From Conchocele bisecta (lineage: Eukaryota; Mollusca; Bivalvia; Lucinida; Thyasiridae): a stretch of DNA of 64,000 nt. The stretch is taken from NCBI GenBank assembly GCA_029237695.1, contig CM055274.1, forward strand, positions 16,047,505 to 16,111,504, given 5' to 3'. This document shows positions 29,866-41,046 of the stretch, piece after piece. Under the pieces are notes generated by a model. That model made no database searches, was not told the DNA's origin, and worked only from the letters and a program-made list of their open reading frames with translations. Position 1 is the first letter of the stretch. Each line of letters opens with the position of its first letter. A program made the translations under genes and the position numbers.

Positions 29866-30480
29866 CGCAGTCAGTATAGCGCTATCTTATACGGATGTAT
29901 TTTACTATTTCATCTGTCTTTTATGTTTTCTGTATCCTTCTAGCTGAGACACCTGCTAATAATTTTTTGTCACAATAACATCCCGTTCTCAGTGATTCTG
30001 TCCTTGCGTTTTGCGGTCTTAAACTTGGAATATTTAGAAAAACATTGAGAAACCAACGAGAAACATGTATTTATACACATTTCCACCTCCCTCATCCGAC
30101 CACATCCGCAAAACGCGAGGACACAACCACTGAGCATAGGCTGTTATTGTGACACAAATTACACAGCAGGGGGCCGTTTCACTAAACTTCGTACGACTAA
30201 AATGTTCGTAAGTGCAAAATTACGATAGTCTGTGAATTTCACATTAACACTGTTCTATTGGATTTATATTTATTGAGCATAGGCTGCATATGCAAATGTA
30301 AATCCATCAATTGAAATTTCCAGACGTTCCTAAATTTGAACTTACGAACATTTTAGTCGTACAAAGTTTAGTGAAACGGGCCCCAGGTGTCTCAGCTAGA
30401 AGGACACAGAAAATATAAGACATATGAAATAGTAAAATACGTCCGTATAGCTGAGATTATCTAAGCTAGTATAGCGCCTC
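29866..30480. mobile_element. Large two-layer fold-back with family H insertion
   Basis: Outer arms: GGATGTATTTTACTATTTCA...CTTCTAGCTGAGACACC (29896-29955) and its inverted copy (30386-30460). Inner arms: TTGTCACAATAACA...GCGTTTTGCGG and CCGCAAAACGCGAGGA...TATTGTGACACAA. A family H MITE (30170-30383) sits just inside the right outer arm. Confidence 0.7.
30170..30383. mobile_element. Family H MITE copy 5, half palindrome deleted
   Basis: Termini GGGGCCGTTTCACTAAACTT and AAGTTTAGTGAAACGGGCCC are flanked by CAG (30167-30169, 30384-30386). The central palindrome lacks most of its right arm. Confidence 0.8.
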
Positions 30481-30646
30481 ATAATCCTGCAAATTCAGTC
30501 CCGAATTTTCTACAAGTTTGACTTTGTACATGAATATACACAATGTATTTAGACACCACTATAACCTGGAATGAAAGCGAAAGCATGTGCATGTGTGATA
30601 CATGCAATAGATGAATGTGACAGTGATGGGAGAAATTGGGATTCTG

Positions 30647-30887
30647 GGGGCCGTTTCACTAAACTTCGTACGACTAAAATGTTCGTAAGTGCAAAATTAT
30701 GATAGTCTGTAAAATTCACTTTAACAATGTTTTCTTGTAAACAAGTGTTGGATTTACATTTATTGAGCATAGGCTGCATATGCAGCCTATGCTCAATAAA
30801 TGTAAATCTATCAATTGAAATTTCAAGGCGATTCTAAATTTGCACTTACGAACATTTTAGTCGTAAGAAGTTTAGAGAAACGGCCCC
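30647..30887. mobile_element. Family H MITE copy 6
   Basis: It is complete with the central palindrome (30750-30807) and flanked by CTG on both sides (30644-30646, 30888-30890). It interrupts the left terminus of a family F copy (CAGTGATGGGAGAAATTGGG before it, GTCTGTGACCAGTGCAGA after it). Confidence 0.88.
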
Positions 30888-31186
30888 CTGATGTCTGTGA
30901 CCAGTGCAGACTCATTTCAGTCTCGGCTTTTGCAGATTAATCATGATCTGCACTGTTTGCCATTCCATCAGTGCAGCAACCATCATGCTTCTAACGAACA
31001 GTATAATCCTTACACGGTTGCAGGAGTGCTGTTGATGATCAGGAGTCACACTGGCCATAAATGTGGCTGTGTCTGGAGAAACGGGGCTTATGGGAATTAT
31101 AGACGGTCTAGCTGCTGATCTTGCGAAGTGCTGCGGCTGCGCAGGCTGATCTGGGTCTACACTCGCATACATGCCATAAGCCCCAG

Positions 31187-31425
31187 GGGCCCGTTTCACT
31201 AAACTTTGTACGACTAAAATGTTCGTAAGTGCAAAATTATGAGTCTGTAAATTTCACAGTAACAATGTTTTCTTGTAAATAATTATTGGATTTACATTTA
31301 TTGAGCATAGGCTGCATATGCAGCCTATGCTCAATACATGTAAGTCCATAAATTGACATTTACAGACGATCTTAAATTTGAACTTACGAACATTTTAGTC
31401 GTAAGAAGTTTAGTGAAACGGGCCC
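31187..31425. mobile_element. Family H MITE copy 7
   Basis: It is complete and flanked by CAG on both sides (31184-31186, 31426-31428). It interrupts the right terminus of another family F copy (CATGCCATAAGCCC before it, CTCTCCAGTCACCGTGAC after it). Confidence 0.88.
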
Positions 31426-31997
31426 CAGCTCTCCAGTCACCGTGACAAATGCCACAAACCCCATTTAACTAATCACAGTCACAATCATCTCTTCATTTTT
31501 TCAACATAGAATGTAATGAAATCATTGCACCAGTTAATTTATTACACATTACATGTTGTAAGCAGGTCACAGTAAGCTATATATTGTTGCTAAGGTCACC
31601 CCTCTATTATGTGGCCTTGACCCCAAGGTCAGCAGCAACAATAAAATGTGAGTCAGACATGTTGGTGAAATTGTTTATTTGTGCTGGAACCATCACAGTG
31701 CACCTACCGATTTAAATCTGAAAAGGCGGGAATCAAATATTGTCGTCTGCTGTTCTGCCATTTTAACATTATTTTAACAAAAAACATGTGTTGGCAGTGC
31801 ATGATAATTTATTTCTCTATCAGAGACAATTCTCATGCAGTGTCATAACATGTTTCATTGAGAAAATGGAAAATAAAAGAATAAACAGCACACGACAATA
31901 TTTAATTCAGCATCTACCACTTTTAAGTCATTATAAGTCTATAGCAATTCATACACTTTGCATCTTGATAGTCACCCCATCCACCCCATACATTTAG

Positions 31998-32211
31998 TTA
32001 ACCCTTAGAATGCGGGAACCGTTATTTGTCGTCTGTTGTTGTTTTATATTTTGTCTTCTGGTTCAATAAAAATATGGTTTGACAGCACTTTAGAATCGTT
32101 TCCATTGGAAATGATTCTAAAGTGTTGTGAAACCATGTTTTTTTACGAGAAAAATGAAAAAAAAATAGAAACGGCAGAAGACACAATTTAATTCAGCATT
32201 GAAAGGGTTAA
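31998..32211. mobile_element. Family B element copy 5 (complete)
   Basis: TTAACCCTTAGAATGCGGGA to GCATTGAAAGGGTTAA with TTAA at both ends. The central hairpin is AGAATCGTTTCC/GGAAATGATTCT, and the arms include GTCGTCTGTTG / CAGAAGACAC. Confidence 0.8.
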
Positions 32212-32337
32212 CAGGGTTTCCTGCATGGCCGTTTCATTTCGATGTAAGCCAATAAAAACCATGATTTACACGAACGCCAATAAAACCATGATTCTGTGAG
32301 TCAACAATACCATAGCTATCCAGCGAGTCAATCATAA

Positions 32338-32821
32338 TCATGGTTTTGCTTTATCATGCTCCGATTTCCTCATTAGTTTTGGAATGAATTTGAGCCGTTT
32401 CTTCTCCTTTTTCTTGCCCTCGCTATCGTTCGATTCATTCCCGGATTCATCTTCGATGCCTGACGTCCCGGCTATAGAACTAATAACCTGGCTCTGCTTT
32501 GTTAACACACGCTTTTGTAGATTATTGTCTGAATTACTGCGCTCCCCCAAGTTTGGTTTTGACTCCTTGGCAGTCACCGTCTTACTGATAGACGACAGGT
32601 CTCTAGTTGGAATCTTTGTTTCATTCAAAGTTTTACTCAGAATTGCAGCGCCTCCCTTCATTGGAATTTTCGATCCATTTTGATGTACGTTTTGATGTAC
32701 GTTTTGATGTACGTTATTCACGACGTTGAATGACTTGGATCGTGGCACTTTACTATTGTCACTAGTCGTCAGTTTGGGGGATACAGGATGTTCTGTAGGC
32801 GTTTCTGGAGACGACAATGGA
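32338..32821 (-). CDS. Host gene, terminal coding exon
   Basis: The minus-strand exon starts after an acceptor (TTATGTTTCAG at the complement of 32822-32832) and ends at TGA 32338-32340, about 160 codons. The protein is serine/proline/lysine-rich and likely disordered: SPLSSPETPTEHPVSPK, PRSKSFNVVNN, a three-fold VHQN repeat (12-bp units at about 32678-32713), KIPMKGG, then an acidic patch (DESGNESNDSEG) and a basic tail (KKKEKKRLKFIPKLMRKSE). It begins in phase 2 and joins in frame to the exon at 44685. No family is recognised. Coding preference and phase match make this the best host gene in the window. The ORF's own upstream ATG codons lie in intron sequence. Confidence 0.7.
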
Positions 32822-32934
32822 CTGAAACATAACCCACGATTAGCACACATTCTGTGTTTGCTGATTGACATTTTCACTTGTGTTATACTATTGAAGTCTA
32901 TAAATACAATACTTTTTATTGAAACAATCTGAAT

Positions 32935-33030
32935 ATTTTGTTTATTTATCCATAAAAATATACGTTGTTACCACTCATCTGAACTGTCTCGATGAGACGG
33001 TTCAGATGAATGGTAACAACATATACTTCC
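32935..33030. repeat. Family C core hairpin, partial
   Basis: TTGTTACCACTCATCTGAACTG and CAGTTCAGATGAATGGTAACAA-like arms meet at CGATGAG. The TTAA ends are not found. Confidence 0.55.
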
Positions 33031-33035
33031 GATAA

Positions 33036-33842
33036 GAAACTAAGATTGGTCAGTAAGCGAGGCTTACGGAATACCCCCCTCGTGGACCCAGGTACCCCTA
33101 AATATGTAAAAAATGTCCAAGTGTGTGGGCTTGTGACCTTCACTCTGGGCTTAGCAGGGGCGGCACGAACGTGAATTTGTCACCGGGTGGTAGAGGTCCA
33201 TTGGAGCAATGCGTGTGTGAAATGTGAAGCAGATCTGAGTAAGGAAATAGAAGTTATAACGATTTCTCTGATGTTAAGTTTTGTAAGGAGACTAAGTATG
33301 TGACCTTGACCTTGAGATCAGCAGGGATTTGTCACAACATGATAGTAGAGCCTTGGAGGAATGCATGCATGAAAGAATTTTTGATGAAAGAAATTATCTG
33401 ATGTTCAGTTTTGTAAAGAGACTAAGTATGTGACCTTGACCTTGGGATCAGCGGGGGTTGGACGATCGTAGATTTGTCACACCGTGATAGTACAACCTTA
33501 GAGGAATGCACGAGTGAAATATTAAGAATTTTCAATGAAGGAAATAGAAGTTATAACTTATTTCTTTGATGCTAAGTTTTGTAAAGAGACTAAGTATTTG
33601 ACCTTGACTTTGGGATCAGCGGGGGTTGGACGGTTGTGGATTTGGCACAGCATGGTAGTAGAGCCTTACAGGAATGCAAGTGTGAAATATTAAGTATTTT
33701 AGATAAAGGAAATAGAAGTTATAACAATATTTCTCTGATGTTAAGTTTAGTGACGGACGGACGGAGGCACTCACGCACGGATGGACGGACAACCTGACAC
33801 CAGTATACCCCACCACAACTCGTAGCGGGGGGTATAATTAAA
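33036..33842. repeat. Family Q tandem array, copy 1
   Basis: About four units of 150-170 bp, each with GTGACCTTGACCTTGGGATC, GATTTGTCAC, GGAATGCA..GTGAAATATTAAG and AGAAGTTATAAC. The block opens ATTGGTCAGTAAGCGAGGCT and closes with GACGGACGGA-rich text and GGGGGGTATAATT. The same boundaries recur at 41047-42550, so the array moves or is copied as a unit. Confidence 0.8.
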
Positions 33843-34107
33843 AAAAATTGGGATATTTTTCTCAAAAGTGATCTATTACTGTAACTGTATTCCACCTGCA
33901 ATGGTATAAGTGCGATCTATGACTAGACAGTATAGGTCAAAGGTACAGTATTACAAACATGTAATCGACTGGAGTTTTAACAGTGCGACAACTTTACAGG
34001 TGAGCTATGCAAACCTATTACTAAGAGACTGGTAAAGGTGATAGATAGTAGCAGCTCACAGTGTGATTGCTGAAAGTGACTATGAAGTTAATGTCAGTTT
34101 AGAACAG

Positions 34108-34332
34108 TAGCCGATTTCACCAACATTTCAAAGTATACTTATCTAGCAAAGTATACTTTGAGGGAGAAATTTTCAATTTAAGGATAAATTCATTAATTTT
34201 TATTATACTGAATTTATTACATTGTCACAGCCATTTTGGCTGTGATAATGTAATAAATCCAGTATAATAATTATTTTAATCATCAAATATATGCAGTCGT
34301 TAATTCTATATGAAATAATGCATTTCTGGAAA
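34108..34332. mobile_element. Family O element copy 1, right end lost
   Basis: After CAG (34105-34107) it starts TAGCCGATTTCACCAACATT and AAAGTATACTTATCTAGC. The central hairpin is TTATTACATT..CAC/AGCC..GGCTGTGATAATGTAATAA. Confidence 0.65.
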
Positions 34333-34925
34333 AATTAATGTGCAGGAGTGAAGTGGTCAATAGAATAAGGGGCTTAACTCTCTGTTGAAGTTAAACCCCT
34401 TTTTCCACAGGCACCATCAATTTGTCTTGATCATGCCATTAAGTCCATTCTCCAACGAACTTGTAAATTATGCCAATTAAGTGAAGTTGCACAGCGCATT
34501 AGTTTGCTATATATAATGCAAAAGCTACTTAAACTTATTTAATATTACAGAGCATTGTACGTGTTGATCAAGCATGCTTTCATGTGCAACATATCTGTGC
34601 TTTCATGTGCAACACATTGATAATCACAAATCATGCAACTTTTAGTAATGTATGCAAATTACATTCTGTAATATAAAATTCTGAAATAAATACATGTACA
34701 TAATTCCAGCACAAAAATATTTACACAATTCTCTAACATTTGATTGGCCCGTAGCAAGTCTCTGTCCAAAATTTATATCCCAGTAAACTCCCACGCCAAA
34801 CTACTTTCTACAGGTGCGCTGTCAGTGCTGTCAATGTAATCAAATGGCTGCCATCTGTCAAAATAAACACATCTTCTTGATGATTTATTTCAAATGCTGG
34901 AATTATAAGGAATGAATAAGGAATT

Positions 34926-35012
34926 ATATAAACTTGGAAAAGTCGCGGGATTACTGGACGAGGCCTTCCGGCCTTCGTCCAGTATTCCCGTGACTTTTCC
35001 AAGTTTATACCC
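34926..35012. repeat. Near-perfect hairpin
   Basis: TATAAACTTGGAAAAGTCGC and GTGACTTTTCCAAGTTTATA arms surround GGACGAGGCC-TTCC-GGCCTTCGTCC. Confidence 0.8.
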
Positions 35013-35089
35013 AGATAAATTCCACAAAAAGGCCATAAATTCCTATAATGTATCAAAACAGAAGGCCCTTACTGTTATAAATGTACAAC

Positions 35090-35348
35090 CTTTTATAAAT
35101 TATAATATGCTGCCGATGATTGGTGTAACTAAATGGGCGGAGCTTAATATTCATGAGTAGCCGTGCAAGAAGTAGTGTGCATAATATGTACACTACTTCT
35201 TGCACGGCTACTCATGAATATTATAATATGCTGCCGATGATTGGTGTAACTAAATGGGCGGAGCTTAATATTCACGAGTAGCCGTGTAAGAAGTAGTGTG
35301 CATAATATGCACACTACTTCTTGCACGGCTACTCATGAATATTAAGCT
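35090..35348. repeat. Tandem pair of palindromic units
   Basis: Two consecutive about 125-bp units, each starting TATAATATGCTGCCGATGAT and containing a near-perfect hairpin: ATATTCATGAGTAGCCGTGC...AGTAGTGTG and complement, pivoting on CATAATATG. The right end of each hairpin (ATGAATATT) leads into the next unit. Confidence 0.85.
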
Positions 35349-35545
35349 GCACTGCATATACATTGTAACTGAACCCAATGGATATATTTATGCACGACAG
35401 TCTATTGCACAGTTGACCAGGGCAGCTTTTTTAAAATGCAATATTCTGGTCACACACTCTACTTTCGAAATACCGTACATGAACCCAATAAGAGAAAGCA
35501 AACTGGCTGAATGGTCCAATGATTTAGTGAAAGCGACAGATTGGT

Positions 35546-36255
35546 TGTTCTTGTTTGTTTGTTTATTGGTGTTTAACGGCCTATCAACAGCTAAGGTCAT
35601 GTAAGGCCGGGCAAACGGGTTCGATCCCGTTTTAACCTGCTGCATTGGGGGACAATTCCAAAATCAGAACTGAATATTTACATTCATAAATATTTTCAGC
35701 CCTGAAATTAGAATAACCTGACCTGGTGGCAGGTCCATACCACACCAAAGTCACTTTGCCCCTTCACCTAAAATAGGATTACGAATAATTGTAATACTCA
35801 CATAAGGGGTATAACCAGATTCAACTGTCACATAGAAAATGCCAAAGACGTATGTGAGGGCCAAACCAGTAGCCGATTTCATGAAAATTGCAAAGTATAC
35901 TTATCTAGCAAAGTATACTTTGAGGGAGTAATCATTTATTTTTCCCAAAATGCATTATTTCATATAGAACTAACGACTGCATATATTTGATGATTAAAAG
36001 TATGCAGAATTATTATACTGAATTTATTACATTATCACAGCCAAAATGGCTGTGATAATGTAATAAAGTATAATAAAAAAATAAATAAATTTATCAAAAA
36101 ATTGAAAATTTCTCCCTCAAAGTATACTTTGCTAGATAAGTATACTTTGCAATGTTGGTGAAATAGGCTACAGGTCTCCAGTCGGAATTCCGGTAAGGAT
36201 GAACCCCGATCGTTAAATTACCCATCGCTTGCTCCCCACCTTCCACTCACTGGTT
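35546..36255 (+). repeat. Family P copy 5 interrupted by family O
   Basis: P sequence runs 35546-35869 (GTTTGTTTATTGGTGTTTAA to GAGGGCCAAACCAG) and resumes 36171-36255 (CAGGTCTCCAGTCGGAATTC). The interruption is the element at 35870-36170. Confidence 0.8.
35870..36170. mobile_element. Family O element copy 2 (CAG-flanked)
   Basis: TAGCCGATTTCATGAAAATT and CAATGTTGGTGAAATAGGCTA termini lie between CAG duplicates (35867-35869, 36171-36173). GCAAAGTATACTTATCTAGC arms occur at both ends, with a central GCCAAAATGGC hairpin. Confidence 0.8.
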
Positions 36256-36297
36256 GCTCTTATTGAAAAAAAACCTGCTGTCATAAAAATAACTCTC

Positions 36298-36426
36298 ACA
36301 TATGCTCAATAAATGTAAATCCAATGATTGTTTACAAGAACACATTGTTAATGTGAAATTTACAGACTATCATAATTTTGCACTTATGAACATTTTAGTA
36401 CTACAAAAGTTTAGTGAAATGGGCTG
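36298..36426. repeat. Family H MITE right half (copy 8)
   Basis: From TATGCTCAATAAATGTAAAT to AGTTTAGTGAAATGGG. The left half is missing, and it directly abuts the 788-bp family H element. Confidence 0.65.
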
Positions 36427-36429
36427 CAG

Positions 36430-37217
36430 GAGGCCCGTTTCACTAAGCTTCGTACAATAAAAAATTATCGTATAAACTTCTTAAGACGCATTTTACCGTT
36501 TCACAAACATCAATTTCGAGCAAACTTTTTTGTGAAGTTCGTAACTTTTCTCGTAAGTCTACGATATGTCATTTCATGCTGAGGATACTCTGATTTTTGT
36601 TGAAAAAATCTCATTATTTTGTTCATTCATCGATAAAGGTATATGTTGTTACCACTCATTTGAACCATCTCATCGAGACGGTTCAAATGAGTGGTAACAA
36701 CATATACTTTCCAAAGGATATAAAGAAAATAGGGATATTTTTCTCTCAAAAGGTTCATACTACTAAAAGTGTATCCCGTCTGTAAAGGGTTAATGATGTT
36801 GTCTCAGCCATCAATAATCGACTGGACAACATCAGTTTTCCCACCGAGGAACAAGAACTGACCAACTGTTAAAAAGCCTTTTACAGTGTGGCCAGGATTC
36901 CGAACACCCTGGGCGCCGTGGATGGGACACTCAGTCAGTCCAATTCACTTTCCCGGTTTTCAGCATGCTGGACTAAGGAAGTTGATTCGACAGCTGGCGT
37001 CTGGTTGTCAAAGTCGGACCGGAAGTTAACATTCAAAGGGCTTGATGGATTTCCAATACTGAAGAGTTCTTAAGAAGTTTGTAACTTAAGAAGTTTGTAC
37101 GAAATTTCGCACGAACATGTTAGTGAAACGCACATAAGAAGTTTGCAAGAATTTCATAGGAAAAGTATAGTAGACGTAAGAAAGATTTTATCGTAAGAAG
37201 TTTAGTGAAACGGGCCC
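36430..37217. mobile_element. 788-bp Harbinger-like element with transposase remnant
   Basis: Ends GAGGCCCGTTTCACTAAGCT and AAGTTTAGTGAAACGGGCCC match family H and are flanked by CAG (36427-36429, 37218-37220). A plus-strand segment at 36891-36938 reads ARIPNTLGAVDGTLSQS, matching the region around the first catalytic Asp of PIF/Harbinger (HARBI1-like) transposases; upstream text in the same frame has a stop. A family C element (about 36570-36793) is nested inside. The transposase is an undersized, non-functional remnant. Confidence 0.75.
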
Positions 37218-37408
37218 CAGGTGAGGGGTCTACCTTGGTGTGAAGACCATTATCATTCAGTTGAAATGCAATGCCTTAGCTTCGAATATAATAATTGATT
37301 GAATTAGCATGTACCAGGTAATGTATTGCTCAACATGATTCAGTAATTACATCAGTAATGTACCATGCTCACTCTATTAGTCAATTCCTTCTGGTTAATT
37401 GTCCACAT

Positions 37409-37618
37409 TTAACCCTTAGAATGCGGGAAACGTAAATTGTCGTCTGCTGTTTATATTTCGTCTTTTTTCTCAGTAAAAACATGGTTTGGCAACACTTCAG
37501 AATCATTTCCATAGGAAATGATTCTAAAGTGTTGTCAAAACGTGGTTTTGATGAGAAAAATGGAAAATAAAGCATAAACAGCAGACGACAAATTTTAATT
37601 CAGCATTGTAAGGGTTAA
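37409..37618. mobile_element. Family B element copy 6
   Basis: TTAACCCTTAGAATGCGGGA to CAGCATTGTAAGGGTTAA, TTAA at both ends. The central hairpin is AGAATCATTTCC/GGAAATGATTCT. Confidence 0.8.
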
Positions 37619-37807
37619 CTATTTGTAAATCAGTATTAATGGCATTAATGGCTTCGATACATAGATATGTATTTTTAATTAAATTGAACAGATTTGGATC
37701 GTCAAACACACTCGATACAGAGGTGATCCTCACTATTAGCATTGCTTGTTATATTGGTGGGATATTTAATGTGAAGGTGTGTGCAAGGGACCACATAATT
37801 ATATTGT

Positions 37808-37998
37808 TACCGTAATTATTCTAATAAACGCCCCCGGGGCTATGCAATTTTCTGAAGCACTTTTGGCATTATAATTGCATAAAAAACACGAAATTTGAAT
37901 TTTGAGATGACGTTGCTATGTGAAAATGAAAAAATTTGACTGAAAATATAACTTGGGGCTACTATTAGAGAGGGGGCAACTGTTAGAATAAATATGGT
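37808..37998. repeat. Decayed relative of the AATAGACGCCC element family
   Basis: Left end CCGTAATTATTCTAATAAACGCCCCC-like and right end GGGGGCAACTGTTAGAATAAATATGGTA are inverted with several mismatches. Confidence 0.45.
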
Positions 37999-38319
37999 AT
38001 TTGCTATGTATTTGTCATTTCTGAGCTGGCAATACTGAGATCCCACTGTAGTTAACTACGAGTGGCATAGATTTCAATGTCAGTTAATTACATGTTATTA
38101 AATCATACATAAAGCATATGGTGCTCTAGAGTATACAAAGCTTATACTAAACAGTTCACCCTAGTCTAACCTACCATGTCGGGTAGATCCAGCTACTACG
38201 GACTGCAACAGAAATTGGCATCATGCGACCTTTGTCAATGTTTAGCCCATTACATACTGAATGTCTTGGGTGTATTTGGATATACTGATTGTTGTCTAAA
38301 TGTGGTTATGAAATAAGAA

Positions 38320-39235
38320 TGATAAACAAGAGTGCCGAAGGTCACTATATACGCGCGTCCAGGCAAAGCCAGTCGATAAGGGAAGATAACTCACTGAAAA
38401 CCAATAGGGTTCTTCCTCTTGCCATGATAAATATGTGTACCAAATTCGGTTACAGTCCATAAAGTAGAACTTGAGTTATTGCTCGGACAAGGAGTGAAAA
38501 TTAAAAATGGCCGCCAAGGGGAGATAATTTATCAGAAATGTTAATAATAAACATGTATACCGATCCGTCAAGGATACAGAGTGCAAAAATTACAAATGGC
38601 CACCAAGGAGAGATAAGTCATCACAAATTTTGAAAATAAATAGGCTTCTTTGTCTTGTAGTGATAAACATGTATACCGAATTTAGTTAAGATCCATCAAG
38701 ATGAATTTGGAGTTATTGCGTGGACAAAGATACAGGGTGCGAAAATTAAAAATGGCTGCCAAGAGGAGATAAGTCATCATAAATTTTGAAAATAAATAGG
38801 TTCTTTGTCTTTCCATGATAAACATGTATACCGAATTTGGTTACGATCCGTCAAGATGAACTTAAGTTATTACATGGAGAAGGATACAGAATGCGAAAAT
38901 GAAAAATGGCCGCCAAGAGGAGATAAGTCAATGGAATAGGTACTTTGTCTCCCCGTGATAAACATGTATACCGAATTTGGTTACGATCCGTCAAGATGAA
39001 CTTAAGTTATTGCATGGAGAAGGATACAGATTGTGAAAAATAAAAATGGCTGCCAAGGGGAGATAAGTCATCAGAACTTTTTGAAAACCAATAGGCGTCT
39101 TCCTCTTGCCGTGATAAACATGTATACTGAATTTGGTTACGATCCATCCAGTAGAACTATTACTATAGTTATTGTGTGGACAAGCTGAGACCGGCGGTCG
39201 CCCACGTGCCCGCCCGCCTGCCCACCCCCCCTGTA
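38320..39235. repeat. Tandem array, about 165-bp units
   Basis: Five or six units with TGATAAACATGTATACCGAA, TTTGGTTACGATCCGTCAAG and AAAAATGGCCGCCAAG..GGAGATAAGTCATCA. It starts after AGAGTGCCGAAGGTCACTAT and ends in a C-rich tail (CGCCCGCCTGCCCACCCCCC), a layout typical of bivalve repeats. Confidence 0.8.
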
Positions 39236-39377
39236 CAAGGTGAATACATAATACGTCACATTTTTTTCAAACGGCGTATAAAAAGTTGAAAATGATCTTG
39301 AAAGTTTGATACATTTAGAACTACAAATTGATACCCGGGTGAGAAAAGATACAAGCCTGTGCATCCACTAATATGCT

Positions 39378-39599
39378 GGGGCCTGTTTCACTAAACTTCT
39401 TATGACGTTTGTAAGTGCAAATTTAAGATCGTCCGGAAATTTCAATTGATGGATTTACATTTATTGCAGATGGGCTATGCTCAATAAATGTAAATCCAAT
39501 AATTGTTTACAAGAAAAAATTGTTAATGTGAAATTTCAGACTATCATAATTTTACACTTGCGAACATTTCAGTCGTACAATGTCAAGTGAAACGGCCCC
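39378..39599. mobile_element. Family H MITE copy 10
   Basis: Ends GGGCCTGTTTCACTAAACTT and GTCAAGTGAAACGGCCCC. The left flank is CTG, the right CCG. The central palindrome is partly deleted. Confidence 0.7.
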
Positions 39600-39732
39600 C
39601 CGATCACCATTAAGTCACAAACATCAATTCTTCTCAACGGTGTACCAGTAAACATGCAAGCTTTTTACAATTGTTGCAAATCTTATAAAAGTACCTGCTC
39701 TAAGCTGGCGAACAAACTGTAATGGATTGTAT

Positions 39733-40025
39733 TTGATTTGATTTAATGGTGTTTAACAGCCTATCGACAGCTACGGTCATTTTGGCCAGGTTCATGGAGT
39801 CAAATCTCATATATGACCTATATATATTCAGCCCTGTAATTAGAATAACCTGACATGGTGTCAGGTCCTCACCACACCAGAATCCCTTAGCCCCACTTCT
39901 TAAAAGTAATATGATTAGTACTAATTTTACTACTTTTATAATTGGTATAACCGGATTCAACTCTTAAGTAACAAGGAAGGTTACGTACCTGAGGGTCAAA
40001 CCAGGTCATCAGTCATGCAACATCC
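39733..40025 (+). repeat. Family P copy 6, diverged
   Basis: TTTAATGGTGTTTAACAGCC, ATATTCAGCCCTGTAATTAG, GTGTCAGGTCCTCACCACAC and GGGTCAAACCAGG in order. Confidence 0.65.
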
Positions 40026-41046
40026 TCTGTGTTTTAAAGGTACATTCCCACTCACAGCCACATATAGGACCAAACTACATTTAATCAACGTAACCCAAAT
40101 TTGGCAAAACAATATTTTATTCTGAAAAACATCTGTAGTTTTTTAACATCATGTACATTTTCTATTTATTTGAAACAAGTCAGTAGGCAAGTAGATTAGA
40201 AATAGTAAAGCATTTGTCCATTAATGTAAACTGTCCATGTAAAAATTTAATTTGAGTATTCAAAAACAGTACAGAATTCCCTTTAACTATCACAGATAAA
40301 TAAGTGTGGGTATATTTTAATATTCAAGTTACAAAATGTAATATAAGAATCACGCATGTTTAGAATCACATTCTGTAGGAAGCAGCCTGATGTGCACAGT
40401 GTATCGATTCTTCTATATCTGTTAAACTGGATTCAATCAATCAGCTTGGAATAGGTGTGGCCTCGTGGATTCAATATACCGTAAAGATTCTAATAGACGC
40501 CCATGCTCTAATAGACGCCCACCCCCCACTTTTTACGTTGAAAATGACCTATTTTTTCGCTGATTTTCACGAAATTGGTGCCTCTAATAAACGCCCAGTA
40601 CAAAGTTGAAACAAAATCGGAGCCAATTGGCTTTTTCTTTCCAGTATTTCCTTGAAAATCGGAAAAAAACAAACATAATTGCTACTTTCACTTTCAAAAG
40701 CGGAAGTGAAATTCAACTTTTTTCGGTGTCACAGTAAATTCCTCATCGGCAGTAGCTATTTGCACGGACACAGGGCGATCAGAATGTACACAGTTACGGA
40801 GATGCCATTTTCAAAGCATCTCAAACCCATCTTGTATAATATGGATGAAATTGACATCATGTTGGATTGTTGGCCGATATTTCCTAGGAGATGAGCAAAA
40901 ATAAATATGACTTGTTCTGGACGTGGCCATGAGCCGAAATTAATCGCACCGATACGGACTGAAACGTACATGGGCCGAAACGTCCATGGTACGAAACCGT
41001 GACAGTCCAAAACGTCCATATGCGTAAATCTTATCAGCATTAACTA

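Larger units (their letters stand above)
12487..32337. other. Host region with no gene recognised outside listed repeats
   Basis: Stretches where I see nothing beyond unique-looking AT-rich DNA: 13905-14030, 14380-14515, 14600-14688, 15752-16040 (one poly-G run at 15974), 16400-16565, 16880-17030, 17393-17777, 18118-18540 (a family Q-type tail ends near 18300), 19531-19734, 20883-21107, 21231-21513, 22093-22705, 23264-23689, 24198-24431, 24662-25083, 26148-26325, 26448-26705, 27613-28039, 28513-29109, 29375-29865 (hairpin at 29760-29822), 31461-31997 (family B-like remnant 31733-31905) and 32212-32337. Long frames here lack splice context or protein-like composition. Confidence 0.6.

Noticed and set aside
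33616..33901. Frames with RPSVRECLRPSV-type text
   Set aside because: They come from the GACGGACGG tail of the family Q array; the same text arises at 42298-42528.
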